Of a stretch of 64,000 nucleotides of DNA, positions 26,385 through 41,284 are shown piece after piece (positions within the stretch are counted from its first letter, which is position 1; every line of letters begins with the position of its first letter). Origin of the DNA: Eriocheir sinensis. Taxonomy: Eukaryota; Arthropoda; Malacostraca; Decapoda; Varunidae. Both the position numbers and the translations under genes were made by a program. The stretch lies in assembly GCF_024679095.1 (NCBI RefSeq), contig NC_066535.1, positions 6,412,904 to 6,476,903 on the forward strand, written 5' to 3'. Below the pieces are notes generated by a model that ran no database searches, was not told the origin of the DNA, and worked only from the letters and a program-made list of their open reading frames with translations.

Positions 26385-29300
26385 TTGTATATCTATTTAT
26401 TTTAATACAAAATCAAATATTTTATGTTTTTTCGTATTTATATTTTTATAAAAAATGCGTTATTTTATGGGTATTTTGCATCTTAATTTTCATACATATT
26501 TACATTATTTTATTAATATTTTCTGTATTTATTTTGATACGATTTTACATTATTTTATTTGTGATTTGTATATATTTTTTTTATACATATTTACATTATT
26601 TAATGTGTTTTTTGTATATATATTTGATACAAATTTACGTTATTTTAAGTCTATATGTTTATATATTTTCATTCAAATTTACATTATTTTATGTGTATTT
26701 TGTATATGTATTTCAATACAAATTTACCTATTTTTATATGTTTTTTGTATATTTATTTTCATACAAGTTTAAATTATTTTTGTGTATTTTTGTATATAGT
26801 TTTATACAAATTTAGGTTATTTTATGTGTATTTTGAATATCTATTTTCATACAAATACACATTCTTTTCATGATATTTTGTTTATTTATTTTGACACGAA
26901 TTAACATTATTTAATGTGTATTTTGTATATATATTTTTATACGTATTTACATTATTTTAAGTGTATTTTGTATATATATTTCTATAGAAATCTGCGTTAT
27001 TTTATGTGTATTCGTATATATATTTTGAAACAAATTTACATTATTTTATGTGTATTTTGCATATTTTTTCAATGCAAATTTACCTTATTGTATGTGCATT
27101 TTGTATATTAACTTTAATACAAATTTGATTAATCGTTGTGTATTTTTGTATATGTATTTTTATAAAAATATGCTTTATTTTATGGGTATTTTGCATCTTT
27201 ATTTTCATACAAATTTACATTATTTTATTGATATTCTGTGTATTTATTTTGATATGATTTTACATTATTCTATGTGTATTTTGTATATATATTTTATATG
27301 AAATGTATTTGTTTTCATTTCATGCAAATCTACATTATTTTATGTGTTTTTTGTACATGTATTTAAATACAAATTTAACTGGTTATATGTGTATTTTGTA
27401 TATCTATTTTGTATGTATATTTTCATAGAAATTTACTCTATTTTATGAGTATTCGTATATATATTTTGATACAAATTTACATTATTGATGTGTATTTTGC
27501 ATATCTATTTCAATACCAATTTACTTTATTGTACGTGCATTTTGTATATTTATTTTAATACAAATTTAACTATTTTATATGTATTTTTGTTTATATATTT
27601 CTATGCAAATATGCGTTATTATATGGATATTTTGCATCTTTATTTTCATACAAATTTACATTATTTTATTGATATTCTCTTTATTTATTTTGATACGATT
27701 TAACATTATTCTGTGTGTATTTTGTATATTTTTTTATACATATTTACATTATTTAATGTTCATTTTGTATATATATTTTATCCAAATTTACATTATTTTA
27801 TGTGTATTTGTTTATATATTTTCATACAAATTTACATTATTTTATGTGTTTTTTGTATATATATTTTTCTACGTATTTAAATTATTTTATGTGTATTTTG
27901 TATATACATTTTCATAAAAAAAATTACGTTATTTTATTGTGTGTATAAGTATATATTTTGATACAAATTTTATACAAATTCATGTTATTTAATGTGTATA
28001 TTTATATATATTTTCATACAAATTTATATTATTTTATGTGTATTTTTTCATATATTTCATTACAAATTTACCTTATTTTATGTTGATTTTGTATATTTGT
28101 TTCATTCAATTTTAAATTATTTTATGTGTATATTTGTATTTGTATTTAGGTTATTTTATGAGTATTTTGTATATATTTTCATCCCAAATTACATTATTTT
28201 ATTGATATTTTCTTAATTTAATTCGATACGAATTTAAAGAAATTCATAGGTATTTTGTATACATATTTTTATACTCATTTACAATATCTAAAGTGTGTTT
28301 TGTATATATATTTTTATGCAAATTTATTTTATGTTCATTTTTGTACATATATTTTTATAGAAATTTGAGTTTTTTTATGTATATAGTTTTATATAAATTT
28401 ACGTTATTTTATGTGCATTTTGTATATTTATATTTATACAAATATACATTCTTTTATTGGTATATTGTTTATTTACATTTATACGAATTTATATTATTTT
28501 ATGTGTATGTTGTATACATTTTTTTATACGTTTCTATTTAATATTATGTGTATTATGTATATGTATTTTTATAGAAATCTACGTGATTTTATGTGTATTC
28601 GTATATATATTTTGAAACAAATTTACATTATTTTATATGTATTTTGCATATCTATTTCAATACAAATTTACCTTATTGTATGTGCATTTTGTATATTTAT
28701 TTTAATACAAATTCAAATATTTTATGTGTATTTTGGTATCAATATTTAAAAAAAAAAAGCGTTATTTTATAGGTATTTTGCATCTTAATTTTCATACAAA
28801 TTTACGTTATTTTATTAATATTCTGTGTATATATTTTGATACGATTTTACATTATTCTATTTGTGTTTTGTATATATATTTTTATACATATTTACATTAA
28901 TTAATGTGCATTTTGAATATATATTTCATACAAATTTACGTTATTATATGTGTATTTGTTTATATATTTTCTTTCAAATTTACATTATTTTATATGTATT
29001 TTGTATATGTATTTCAATACAAATTAACCTAATTTTATGTGTATTTTGTATATTTCTTTTCATACAAATTTAAATTATTTTTGTGTATTTTTGTATATAG
29101 TTTTTTACAAATTTAGGTTATTTTATGTATGCATTTACATTATTTAATGTGTGTTTTGTATATATATTTTTATCCAAAGCTACTTTATTTTACGTTCATT
29201 TTTGGACATATATTTTTATGGAAATTAGCGTTATTTTATATGTATTTGTATATGTTTTCTCATACAAATTTACATTATTTTATTGATATTTTGTTTATTT

Positions 29301-29890
29301 AGTTTGATACGAATTACATAATTATATGTGTATTTTGTACATATTTTTTTATACGTATTTACATTACTTAATGTGTATTTTGTTTATATATTTTTAAACA
29401 AATTTACGTTATTATATGTATTTTTATAAATATTTTGATACAAATTTACATTATTTTATGTATTTTCTATATACATTTCAATTCAAATTTAGCTTATTTT
29501 ATCTGTATTTTGTATATCTATTTTCATGCGAATTTAATAACTTCTGTGTATTTTTGTATATTGTTTTATACAAATTTACGTTATTTTATGTGTATTTTGT
29601 ATATTTATATTTATTATATTTATATTTATTTATTCTTTTATTGGTATTTTTTTATACGAATTTACATTATTTTATGTGTATTTTGTATACATTTTCTTAT
29701 ACGTATTTACTTCATTTTATGTGTATTTTGTATATATATTTTTATACAAATCTACGTTATTTTATGTGTATTCGTATATATATTTTGAAACAAATTTACA
29801 TTGTTTTATATGTATTTTGCATATCTATTTCAATACAGATTTACCTTATTGTATGTGTATTTTGTATATTTATTTTAATACAAATTAATT
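26385..29890 (+). repeat. Dispersed direct duplicate (partner 47545-51000)
   Basis: The offset to the partner is about 21.15 kb at the left end and 21.11 kb at the right, so the copies are collinear with small net indels. Since 47545-51000 also pairs in inverted order with about 11000-14390, three copies of this segment exist in the window, two direct and one inverted. Confidence 0.82.
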
Positions 29891-30012
29891 TTTTCATGTG
29901 AATTTTGGTATATATATTTTTTATAAAAAAATGCGTTATTTAATGGGTATTTTGCATCTTTATTTTCATACACATTTATTTTGATACGATTTTACATTAT
30001 TCTATTTGTGTT

Positions 30013-30725
<713 letters not shown>

Positions 30726-31704
30726 GTTATTTTATGTATATTCGTATATATATTTTGAAACAAATTTACACTGTTTTATTTGTATTTTGCGTTTTTTTTC
30801 CAATACAACTTTACCTTTTTGTATGTGTGCATTATGTATATTAATTTTAATACAAATTTAATTATTCTATGTGTATTTTTGTATATGTATTTAAAAAAAA
30901 TGCTTTATCTTATGGGTATTTGCATCTTTATTTTCATACAAATTTAAATTATTTTATTGATATTCTGTGTACTTATTTTGATACGATTTTACATTATTCT
31001 ATGTATAACAAAAATACATATATACAAAAATACACAAAAATAATTTTAATTTGTTTGAAAATAGATATACAAAATATGTGTATTTTGTATATATATTTCA
31101 ATTCAAATTTAGCTTATTTTGTGTGTATTTTGTATATATTTTCATTCAAATTTAACTACTTCTGTGTATTTTTGTATATAGTTTTATATAAATTTACGTT
31201 ATTTTATGTGTATTTTGTATATTTATATTTATACAAATACACATTCTTTTATTGGTATTTTGTTTATTTATTTTGATACGAATTTACATTATTTTATGTG
31301 TATTTTGTATACATTTTTTTATACGTATTTACTTCATTTTATGTGTATTTTGTATATATATTTTTATAGAAATCTACGTTATTTTATGCGTATTCGTATA
31401 TATATTTTGAAACAAATTTACATTGTTTTATATGTATTTTGCATATCTATTTCAATACAAATTTACCTTATTGTATGTGTTTTTTGTATATTTATTTTAA
31501 TACAAATTTAATTTTTTGATGTGTATTTTGGTATATATATATTTATAAATAAAAAATGCGTTATTTTATGGGTATTTTGCTTCTTTATTTTCATACAAAT
31601 TTACATTATTTTATTAATATTCTGTGTATTTATTTTGATACGATTTTACATTATTCTATTTGTGTTTTGTACATATTTTTTTATACAAATTTACGTTTTT
31701 TTTT
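30726..31704 (+). repeat. Forward block with a short reversed insert (31010-31076)
   Basis: Forward monomers are interrupted at 31010-31076 by about 67 bp in reverse. The entry hinge (TCTATGTATAACAAAAATAC) is the inverse of the type A hinge at 14480-14500 and 45230-45250. The exit, ATACAAAATATGTGTATTTT, is a near-palindrome. The unit recurs in copy 2 at 38813-39787. Confidence 0.85.
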
Positions 31705-32335
31705 AAATTATTGATACCAAAATACACATAAAATATTTCAATTTGTATTAAAATAAATATACAAAATGCACATACAATAAGGTAAATTTGTTTTGAAATA
31801 GATATGCAAAATACATATAAAATAATGTAAATTTGTTTCAAAATATATATACGAATACACATAAAATAACGTAGATTTCTATAAAAATACATATACAAAA
31901 TGCATATAAAATTAAGTAAATACGTATAAAAAATGTATACAAAATACACATAAAATAAAGTAAATTCGTATAAATGTAAATAAACAATATACCAATAAAA
32001 GAATGTGTATTTGTATAAATATAAATATACAAAATGCACATAAAATAACGTAAATTTATATAAAGCTATATACATAAAATAACGCAAATTTCTATAAAAA
32101 TATATGTACAAAAATGAACATAAAATAAATTTGCACAAAAACATATATACAAAACACACATTATATAATGTAATTGAGTATAAAAATATGTATAGAAAAT
32201 ACCTATGAAATAATCTAAACTCGTATCGAATCAAATTAAGAAAATACCAATAAAATAATGTAATTTTCGATGAAAATATATATACAAAATACACATAAAA
32301 TAACCTAAATACAAATACAAATATACATATAAAAT
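31705..32335 (-). repeat. Satellite block, reversed
   Basis: Reversed monomers matching 24188-24796 and the start of 39788-40261. The part from about 32140 onward is present in tandem copy 2 only in inverted form (40502-40690). Confidence 0.84.
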
Positions 32336-33117
32336 ATTGTATTTTGTATATACATTTCAATTCAAATTTAGCTTATTTTATCTGTATTTTGTATATCTAT
32401 TTTCATACGAATTTAATTACTTCTGTGTATTTTTCTATAGTTTTATACAAATTTACGTTATTTTATGTGTATTTTGTATTTTTATATTTATACAAATACA
32501 CATTCTTTTATTGGTATTTTGTTTATTTATTTTGATACGAATTTACATTATTTTATGTGTATTTTGTATACATTTTCTTATATGTATTTACTTCATTTTA
32601 TGTGTATTTTGTATATATATTTTTATACAAATCTACGTTATTTTATGTGTATTCGTATATATATTTTGAAACAAATTTACATTGTTTTATATGTATTTTG
32701 CATAACTATTTCAATACAGATTTACCTTATTGTATGTGTATTTTGTATATTTATTTTAATACAAATTATTTTTTTCATGTGTATTTTGGTATATATATTT
32801 TTATAAAAAATGCGTTATTTAATGGGTATTTTGCATCTTTATTTTCATACAAATTTACATTGTTTTATTAATATTCTGTGTATTTATTTTGATACTATTT
32901 TGCATTATTCTATTTGTGTTTTGTATATATTTTTTTTATACATATCTACATTATTTAATGTGTATTTTGTATATTTTAAAACAAATTTACGTTATTTTAT
33001 GCGCATCTGTTAAAATATTTTGATACAAATTTACATTATTTTATGTATTTTGTATATATATTTCAATACAAATTTATTTTATTTTATGTATACTTTGTAT
33101 ATCTATTTTCAGTCGAA
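32336..33117 (+). repeat. Satellite block, forward
   Basis: About 17 forward monomers, collinear from about 32530 with 40690-41284 and with 61780-62353. A fused variant with ATATTTTAAAACAAATTTAC (32970-32995) is shared by all three. Confidence 0.84.
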
Positions 33118-35665
33118 TCAAAATAAATAAACAAAATAGCAATCAAATAATGTAAATTTGTTTGAGAAAACATATACAAATACACATAAATTAACGCAAA
33201 TTTCTAAAAAAATATATGTACAAAAATGCACATAAAATAAAGTAAATTTGCATAAAAATATATATACAAAACACACATTAAATAATGTAAATGCGTACAT
33301 AAAATAACCTAAATTTGTATAAAACTATATACAAAAATACACAATTTTTTTTTAAATTTGTATGAAAAGAAATATACAAAATACACATAAAATTAGGTAA
33401 ATTTGTATTGACATACATATACAAAATACAAATAAAATAATGTAAATTTGAATGAAAATATATAAACAAATACACTTAAAATAACGTAAATTTGTATCAA
33501 ATATATATGCAAGATACACATTAAATAATGTAAATGTGTATAAAAAAATATATACAAAAAAGAAATAGAATAATGTAAAATCCTATCAATATAAATACAC
33601 AGAATATCAATAAAATAATGTAAATTTGTATGAAAAGAAAGATGAAAAATTCCCATAAAATAGCGCATTTTTTATAAAAATATATATACCAATATACACA
33701 TAAAATATTTAAATTTGTATTGAAATAAATATACAAAATGCATATACAGTAAGGTAAATATGTATTGAAAGAAATATTCAAAAATACATATAAAACAATG
33801 TTAATTTGTTTCAAAATATATATACGAATACACATAAAATAACGTAGATTTCTATAGAAATATATATACAAAATACACATGAAATTATGTAAATACGTTA
33901 AAAATATATATACAAAATACATATCTAGGTAAATTCGTGTCAAAATAAATAAACAAAATATCATGAAAAGAATGTGTATTTGTATGAAAATAAATAATAT
34001 ATAATAAATTTGTATGAAATATATATGCAAGATACACATTAAATAATGTAAATATGTAAAAAAAAATATATATACAAAAAACAAATAGAATAATGTGAAA
34101 TCGTATCAAAATAAATACACCGAATATTAAAACAATTATGTAAATTTGTATGAAAATAAAGATGCAAAATTCCCATCAAATAGCGGATTTCTTATAAAAA
34201 TATATATACCAAAATACACATAAAATATTTAAATTTGTATTGAAGTAAATATACAAAATGCACATACAATAAGGTAAACTTGTATTGAAAGAGATATGCA
34301 AAAATACATATAAAACAATGTAAATTTGTTTGAAAATATATATACGAATACACATAAAATAACGTAGATTTCTATAAAAATATATATACAAAATACACAT
34401 AAATTAAGTAAATACGTATAAAAATAGATAAACAAAATACACATAGAATAATGTAAAATTGTTTAAAAAAAAATAAACAGAATATAAATAAAATAATATA
34501 AATTTGTTTGAAAATAAGAAAGCAAAGGACCCATAAAATAAAACATATTTTTATAAAAATACATATACAAAAATACACATAGCATAAATAAATTTGTATT
34601 AAAATTAATATACAAAATGCATATACAATAAGGTTACTTTCTTTTGAAAAAATATGCAAAATACACGTAAAACAGTGTAAATTTATTTCAAAATCTATAT
34701 ACGAATACTCATAAATCAACGTAGATTTCTATAGAAATATATATACAAAATACACATCAAATGATGTAAACACGTATAAAATACATATATAAAATACATT
34801 AAATAATGTAAACTTGAGTCAAAATAAATAAACAAAATATCAATAAAAGAATGTTTATTTGTATGAAAATAGTTATAATATACACATAAAATCACCTAAA
34901 TTTGTAAAACTATATACAAAATACACAAAATAATTTTAATTTGTATGAAAATATATATACAAAATACACATAAATTAGGTAAATTTGTATTGAAATACAT
35001 TTACAAAATACACATAAAATAATGTAAATTTGAATGAAAATATATAAACAAATACACTTAAAATAACGTAAATTTGTATAAAATATATATAAAAATACAT
35101 TAAATAATGTAAATATGTATAAAAAATATATAAAACACAAATAAAATAATATAAAATAATACACAGAATATTAATAAAATAATGTAAATTTGTATGAAAA
35201 TTAAGATGCAAAATACCCATAAAATAACGCATTTTTTATAAAAATATCTATACCAAGACACACATAAAATATTTGAATTTGTATTAAAATAAATATACAA
35301 AATGCACATACAATAAAGTAAATTTGTAATGAAATAGATATGCAAAATATATATAAAACCATGTAAATTTTTTTCAAAATATATATACGAATACACATAA
35401 AATAACGTAGATTTCTATGAAAATAAATATACAAAATACACATAAAATGAAGTAAATACATATAAAAAAAGGTATACAAAATACACATAAAATAATGTAA
35501 ACTCGTATCAAAATAAATAAACAAAATACTAATAAAAGAATGTGAAATTGTATAAATATAAATATACAAAATACAAATAAAATAACGTAAATTTATATAA
35601 AACTATATCCAAAAATACACAAAAGTAATTAAATTTGTGTGAAAATAGATATAAAAAATACATGT
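33118..35665 (-). repeat. Satellite block, reversed
   Basis: About 56 reversed monomers, matched by 41285-43862 in copy 2. The second half (about 34100-35660) is also collinear with 59560-61130 of the right arm in the same orientation. It ends at a type B hinge (35640-35692). Copy 1 has lost single bases at several sites near 34920-35160, shortening open frames relative to 43090-43360. Confidence 0.85.
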
Positions 35666-38083
35666 GTATTTTGTATATTTATTTTCATACAAATTGAAAT
35701 TATTGTTGTTTATTTTTTTTTTAAACAAATTTTCGTTATTTTATGTGTATTTTGTATATTTATTTTTTCTACAAATATACTTTCTTTTATCTGAATTTTG
35801 TTTATTGAATTTGAAACGAATTTACCTTATTTTGTATATCTATTTTCACACAAATTAAAATACTTCTGTGTATTTTTGTATATAGTTTTATATAAATTTA
35901 CGTTATTTTATGTGTATTTTGTATATTTATATTTATACAAATACACATTCTGTTATTGGTATTTTGTATATTTATTTTGATACGAATTTACATTATTTTA
36001 TGTGTATTTTGTATACATTTTTTTATACGTATTTACTTCATTTTATGTGTATTTTGTATATATATTTTTATAGAAATCTACGTTATTTTATGTGTATTCG
36101 TATATATATTTTGAAACAAATTTACATTGTTTTATATGTATTTTGCATATCTATTTCAATACAAATTTACCTTATTGTATGTGTTTTTTATATATTTATT
36201 TTGATTCAAATTTAATTTTTTTATGTGTATTTTGGTATATATATTTTTTTAAATAAAAAAAATGCGTTATTTTATGGGTATTTTGCCTCTTTATTTTCAA
36301 ACAAATTTACATTATTTTATTAATATTCTGTGTATTTATTTTGATACGATTTTACATTATTCTATTTGTGTTTTGTATATATTTTTTTATACAAATTTAC
36401 GTTATTTTAAGTGTATTTGTTTATGTCTTTTCATTCAAATTTACATTATTTTATGTGTATTTTGTATATGTATTTCGATACAAATTTACGTAATTTTATG
36501 TGTATTTTGTATATTTATTTTCATACAAATTTAAAATATTTTTGTGTATTTTTGTATATAGTTTGATACAAATTTAGGTTATTTTATGTGTATTTTGTAT
36601 ATCTATTTTCATACAAATACATTCTTTTATTGATATTTTGTTTATTTATTTTGACGCGAATTTACAGTATTTAATGTGTATTTTGCATATCTATTTCAAT
36701 ACAAATTTACCTTATTGTATGTGCATTTTGTATATTTATTTTAATACAAATTCAAATATTTTATGTGTATTTTGGTATCAATATTTTTATAAAAAATGCG
36801 TTATTTTATAGGTATTTTGCATCTTAATTTTCATACAAATTTACGTTATTTTATTAATATTCTGTGTATATATTTTGATACGATTTTACATTATTCTATT
36901 TGTGTTTTGTATATATATTTTTATACATATTTACATTAATTAATGTGCATTTTGAATATATATTTCATACAAATTTACGTTATTATATGTGTATTTGTTT
37001 ATATATTTTCTTTCAAATTTACATTATTTTATATGTATTTTGTATATGTATTTCAATACAAATTAACCTAATTTTATGTGTATTTTGTATATTTCTTTTC
37101 ATACAAATTTAAATTATTTTTGTGTATTTTTGTATATAGTTTTTTACAAATTTAGGTTATTTTATGTATGCATTTACATTATTTAATGTGTGTTTTGTAT
37201 ATATATTTTTATCCAAAGCTACTTTATTTTACGTTCATTTTTGGACATATATTTTTATGGAAATTAGCGTTATTTTATATGTATTTGTATATGTTTTCTC
37301 ATACAAATTTACATTATTTTATTGATATTTTGTTTATTTAGTTTGATACGAATTACATAATTATATGTGTATTTTGTACATATTTTTTATACGTATTTAC
37401 ATTACTTAATGTGTATTTTGTTTATATATTTTTAAACAAATTTACGTTATTATATGTATTTTTATAAATATTTTGATACAAATTTACATTATTTTATGTA
37501 TTTTCTATATACATTTCAATTCAAATTTAGCTTATTTTATCTGTATTTTGTATATCTATTTTCATGCGAATTTAATAACTTCTGTGTATTTTTGTATATT
37601 GTTTTATACAAATTTACGTTATTTTATGTGTATTTTGTATATTTATATTTATTATATTTATATTTATTTATTCTTTTATTGGTATTTTTTTATACGAATT
37701 TACATTATTTTATGTGTATTTTGTATACATTTTCTTATACGTATTTACTTCAGTTTATGTGTATTTTGTATATATATTTTTATACAAATCTACGTTATTT
37801 TATGTGTATTCGTATATATATTTTGAAACAAATTTACATTGTTTTATATGTATTTTGCATATCTATTTCAATACAGATTTACCTTATTGTATGTGTATTT
37901 TGTATATTTATTTTAATACAAATTATTTTTTTCATGTGAATTTTGGTATATATATTTTTATAAAAAAATGCGTTATTTAATGGGTATTTTGCATCTTTAT
38001 TTTCATACAAATTTACATTGTTTTATTAATATTCAGTGTATTTATTTTGATACGATTTTACATTATTCTATTTGTGTTTTGAA
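35666..38083 (+). repeat. Forward block spanning the tandem junction
   Basis: Forward monomers run without a break through the copy 1/copy 2 boundary at 36685/36686. Left of the junction the order is that of 43863-44895, right of it that of 28647-30012. The phase of the 45-bp monomer is kept across the junction, as expected from exchange between aligned monomers. Confidence 0.86.
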
Positions 38084-38812
<729 letters not shown>

Positions 38813-39787
38813 ACGTTATTTTATGTGTATTCGTATATATATTTTGAAACAAATTTACACTGTTTTATTTGTATTTTGCGTTTTTTTTCAATACAACTTT
38901 ACCTTTATGTATGTGTGCATTATGTATATTAATTTTAATACAAATTTAATTATTCTATGTGTATTTTTGTATATGTATTTAAAAAAAATGCTTTATCTTA
39001 TGGGTATTTTGCATCTTTATTTTCATACAAATTTAAATTATTTTATTGATATTCTGTGTACTTATTTTGATACGATTTTACATTATTCTATGTATAACAA
39101 AAATACATATACAAAAATACACAAAAATAATTTTAATTTGTTTGAAAATAGATATACAAAATATGTGTATTTTGTATATATATTTCAATTCAAATTTAGC
39201 TTATTTTGTGTGTATTTTGTATATATTTTCATTCAAATTTAACTACTTCTGTGTATTTTTGTATATAGTTTTATATAAATTTACGTTATTTTATGTGTAT
39301 TTTGTATATTTATATTTATACAAATACACATTCTTTTATTGGTATTTTGTTTATTTATTTTGATACGAATTTACATTATTTTATGTGTATTTTGTATACA
39401 TTCTTTTATACGTATTTACTTCATTTTATGTGTATTTTGTATATATATTTTTATAGAAATCTACGTTATTTTATGCGTATCCGTATATATATTTTGAAAC
39501 AAATTTACATTGTTTTATATGTATTTTGCATATCTATTTCAATACAAATTTACCTTATTGTATGTGTTTTTTGTATATTTATTTTAATACAAATTTAATT
39601 TTTTGATGTGTATTTTGGTATATATATATTTATAAATAAAAAAAATGCGTTATTTTATGGGTATTTTGCTTCTTTATTTTCATACAAATTTACATTATTT
39701 TATTAATATTCTGTGTATTTATTTTGATACGATTGTACATTATTCTATTTGTGTTTTGTACATATTTTTTTATACAAATTTACGTTT
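38813..39787 (+). repeat. Forward block with a short reversed insert (39099-39164)
   Basis: Same arrangement as 30726-31704 with very few differences, including the inverse type A hinge near 39085-39115 and the near-palindromic exit at about 39160. Confidence 0.86.
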
Positions 39788-40261
39788 TTTTATAAAATTA
39801 TTGATACCAAAATACACATAAAATATTTCAATTTGTATTAAAATAAATATACAAAATGCACATACAATAAGGTAAATTTGTTTTGAAATAGATATGCAAA
39901 ATACATATAAAATAATGTAAATTTGTTTCAAAATATATATACGAATACACATAAAATAACGTAGATTTCTATAAAAATACATATACAAAATACATATAAA
40001 ATTAAGTAAATACGTATAAAAAATGTATACAAAATACACATAAAATAATGTAAATTCGTATAAATGTAAATAAACAATATACCAATAAAAGAATGTGTAT
40101 TTGTATAAATATAAATATACAAAATGCACATAAAATAACGTAAATTTATATAAAGCTATATACATAAAATAACGCAAATTTCTATAAAAATATATGTACA
40201 AAAATGAACATAAAATAAATATATATAATGTATAAAATAAAATATATATAAAATATTGTAT
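39788..40261 (-). repeat. Reversed block, truncated at a rearrangement
   Basis: Collinear with 31705-32125 until AATGAACATAAAATAAAT (about 40222). After that copy 2 runs into about 40 bp of degenerate A/T sequence and then the snap-back structure. Confidence 0.82.
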
Positions 40262-40690
40262 TTTGTATAAAATTAATATATTTATTTTATGTATTTTGTA
40301 TTTTTATATTTATACAAATACACATTCTTTTAGAATGTGTATTTGTATAAATATAAAAATACAAAATACACATAAAATAACGTAAATTTGTATAAAACTA
40401 TAGAAAAATACACAGAAGTAATTAAATTCGTATGAAAATAGATATACAAAATACAGATAAAATAAGCTAAATTTGAATTGAAATGTATATACAAAATACA
40501 ATATTTTATATGTATATTTGTATTTGTATTTAGGTTATTTTATGTGTATTTTGTATATATATTTTCATCCTAAATTACATTATTTTATTGGTATTTTCTT
40601 AATTTGATTCGATACGAGTTTAGATTATTTCATAGGTATTTTTGTATACATATTTTTATACTCAATTACATTATATAATATGTGTTTTGT
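40262..40690. repeat. Snap-back inversion specific to tandem copy 2
   Basis: 40332-40690 is the reverse complement of about 32145-32512 of copy 1, nearly base for base (including TTCGATACGAGTTTAGATTA and ACTTCTGTG-type strings). A short forward stub (40285-40328) of the same sequence precedes it and creates the palindrome. Copy 2 resumes collinearity with copy 1 at CATACGAATTTACATTATTT (about 40707, equivalent to 32535). Net change is an inverted 360-370 bp segment with its end duplicated. Confidence 0.88.
40285..40377. repeat. Near-perfect palindrome at the inversion junction
   Basis: Left arm 40285-40328 and right arm 40332-40377 are reverse complements. The only difference is a two-base GT present in the right arm (as AC) and absent from the left. 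The loop is three bases (TTT, 40329-40331). The centre reads ACATTCTTTTAGAATGT. Confidence 0.93.
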
Positions 40691-41284
40691 ATATATATTT
40701 ATTTTCATACGAATTTACATTATTTTATGTGTATTTTGTATACATTTTCTTATATGTATTTACTTCATTTTATGTGTATTTTGTATATATATTTTTATAC
40801 AAATCTACGTTATTTTATGTGTATTCGTATATATATTTTGAAACAAATTTACATTGTTTTATATGTATTTTGCATAACTATTTCAATACAGATTTACCTT
40901 ATTGTATGTGTATTTTGTATATTTATTTTAATACAAATTTTTTTTTTCATGTGTATTTTGGTATATATATTTTTATAAAAAATGCGTTGTTTAATGGGTA
41001 TTTTGCATCTTTATTTTTATACAAATTTACATTGTTTTATTAATATTCTGTGTATTTATTTTGATACTATTTTGCATTATTCTATTTGTGTTTTGTATAT
41101 ATTTTTTTATACATATCTACATTATTTAATGTGTATTTTGTATATTTTAAAACAAATTTACGTTATTTTATGCGCATCTGTTAAAATATTTTGATACAAA
41201 TTTACATTATTTTATGTATTTTGTATATATATTTCAATACAAATTTATTTTATTTTATGTATACTTTGTATATCTATTTTCAGT
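40503..41284 (+). repeat. Satellite block, forward
   Basis: The first ~190 bp belong to the inverted segment, so their T-rich strand is now on +. From about 40707 the block is collinear with 32530-33117. Ends at the flip TTTTCAGTCGAATC, as in copy 1. Confidence 0.84.

Larger units (their letters stand above)
25739..30012 (+). repeat. Forward block (interrupted by the island at 25781-26129)
   Basis: About 87 forward monomers outside the island. 26385-29890 is collinear with 47545-51000 in the same orientation, sharing rare variants such as the joined ATTTATTTTAATACAAAATC, GTATGTATATTTTCATAGAA and TGTATTTAGGTTATTTTATG. The last 1.4 kb is the start of tandem copy 1 (from 28647). Around 29990-30012 the marker monomer is cut short at the flip TTTGTGTTTTGAAAGATATA. 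Confidence 0.86.
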
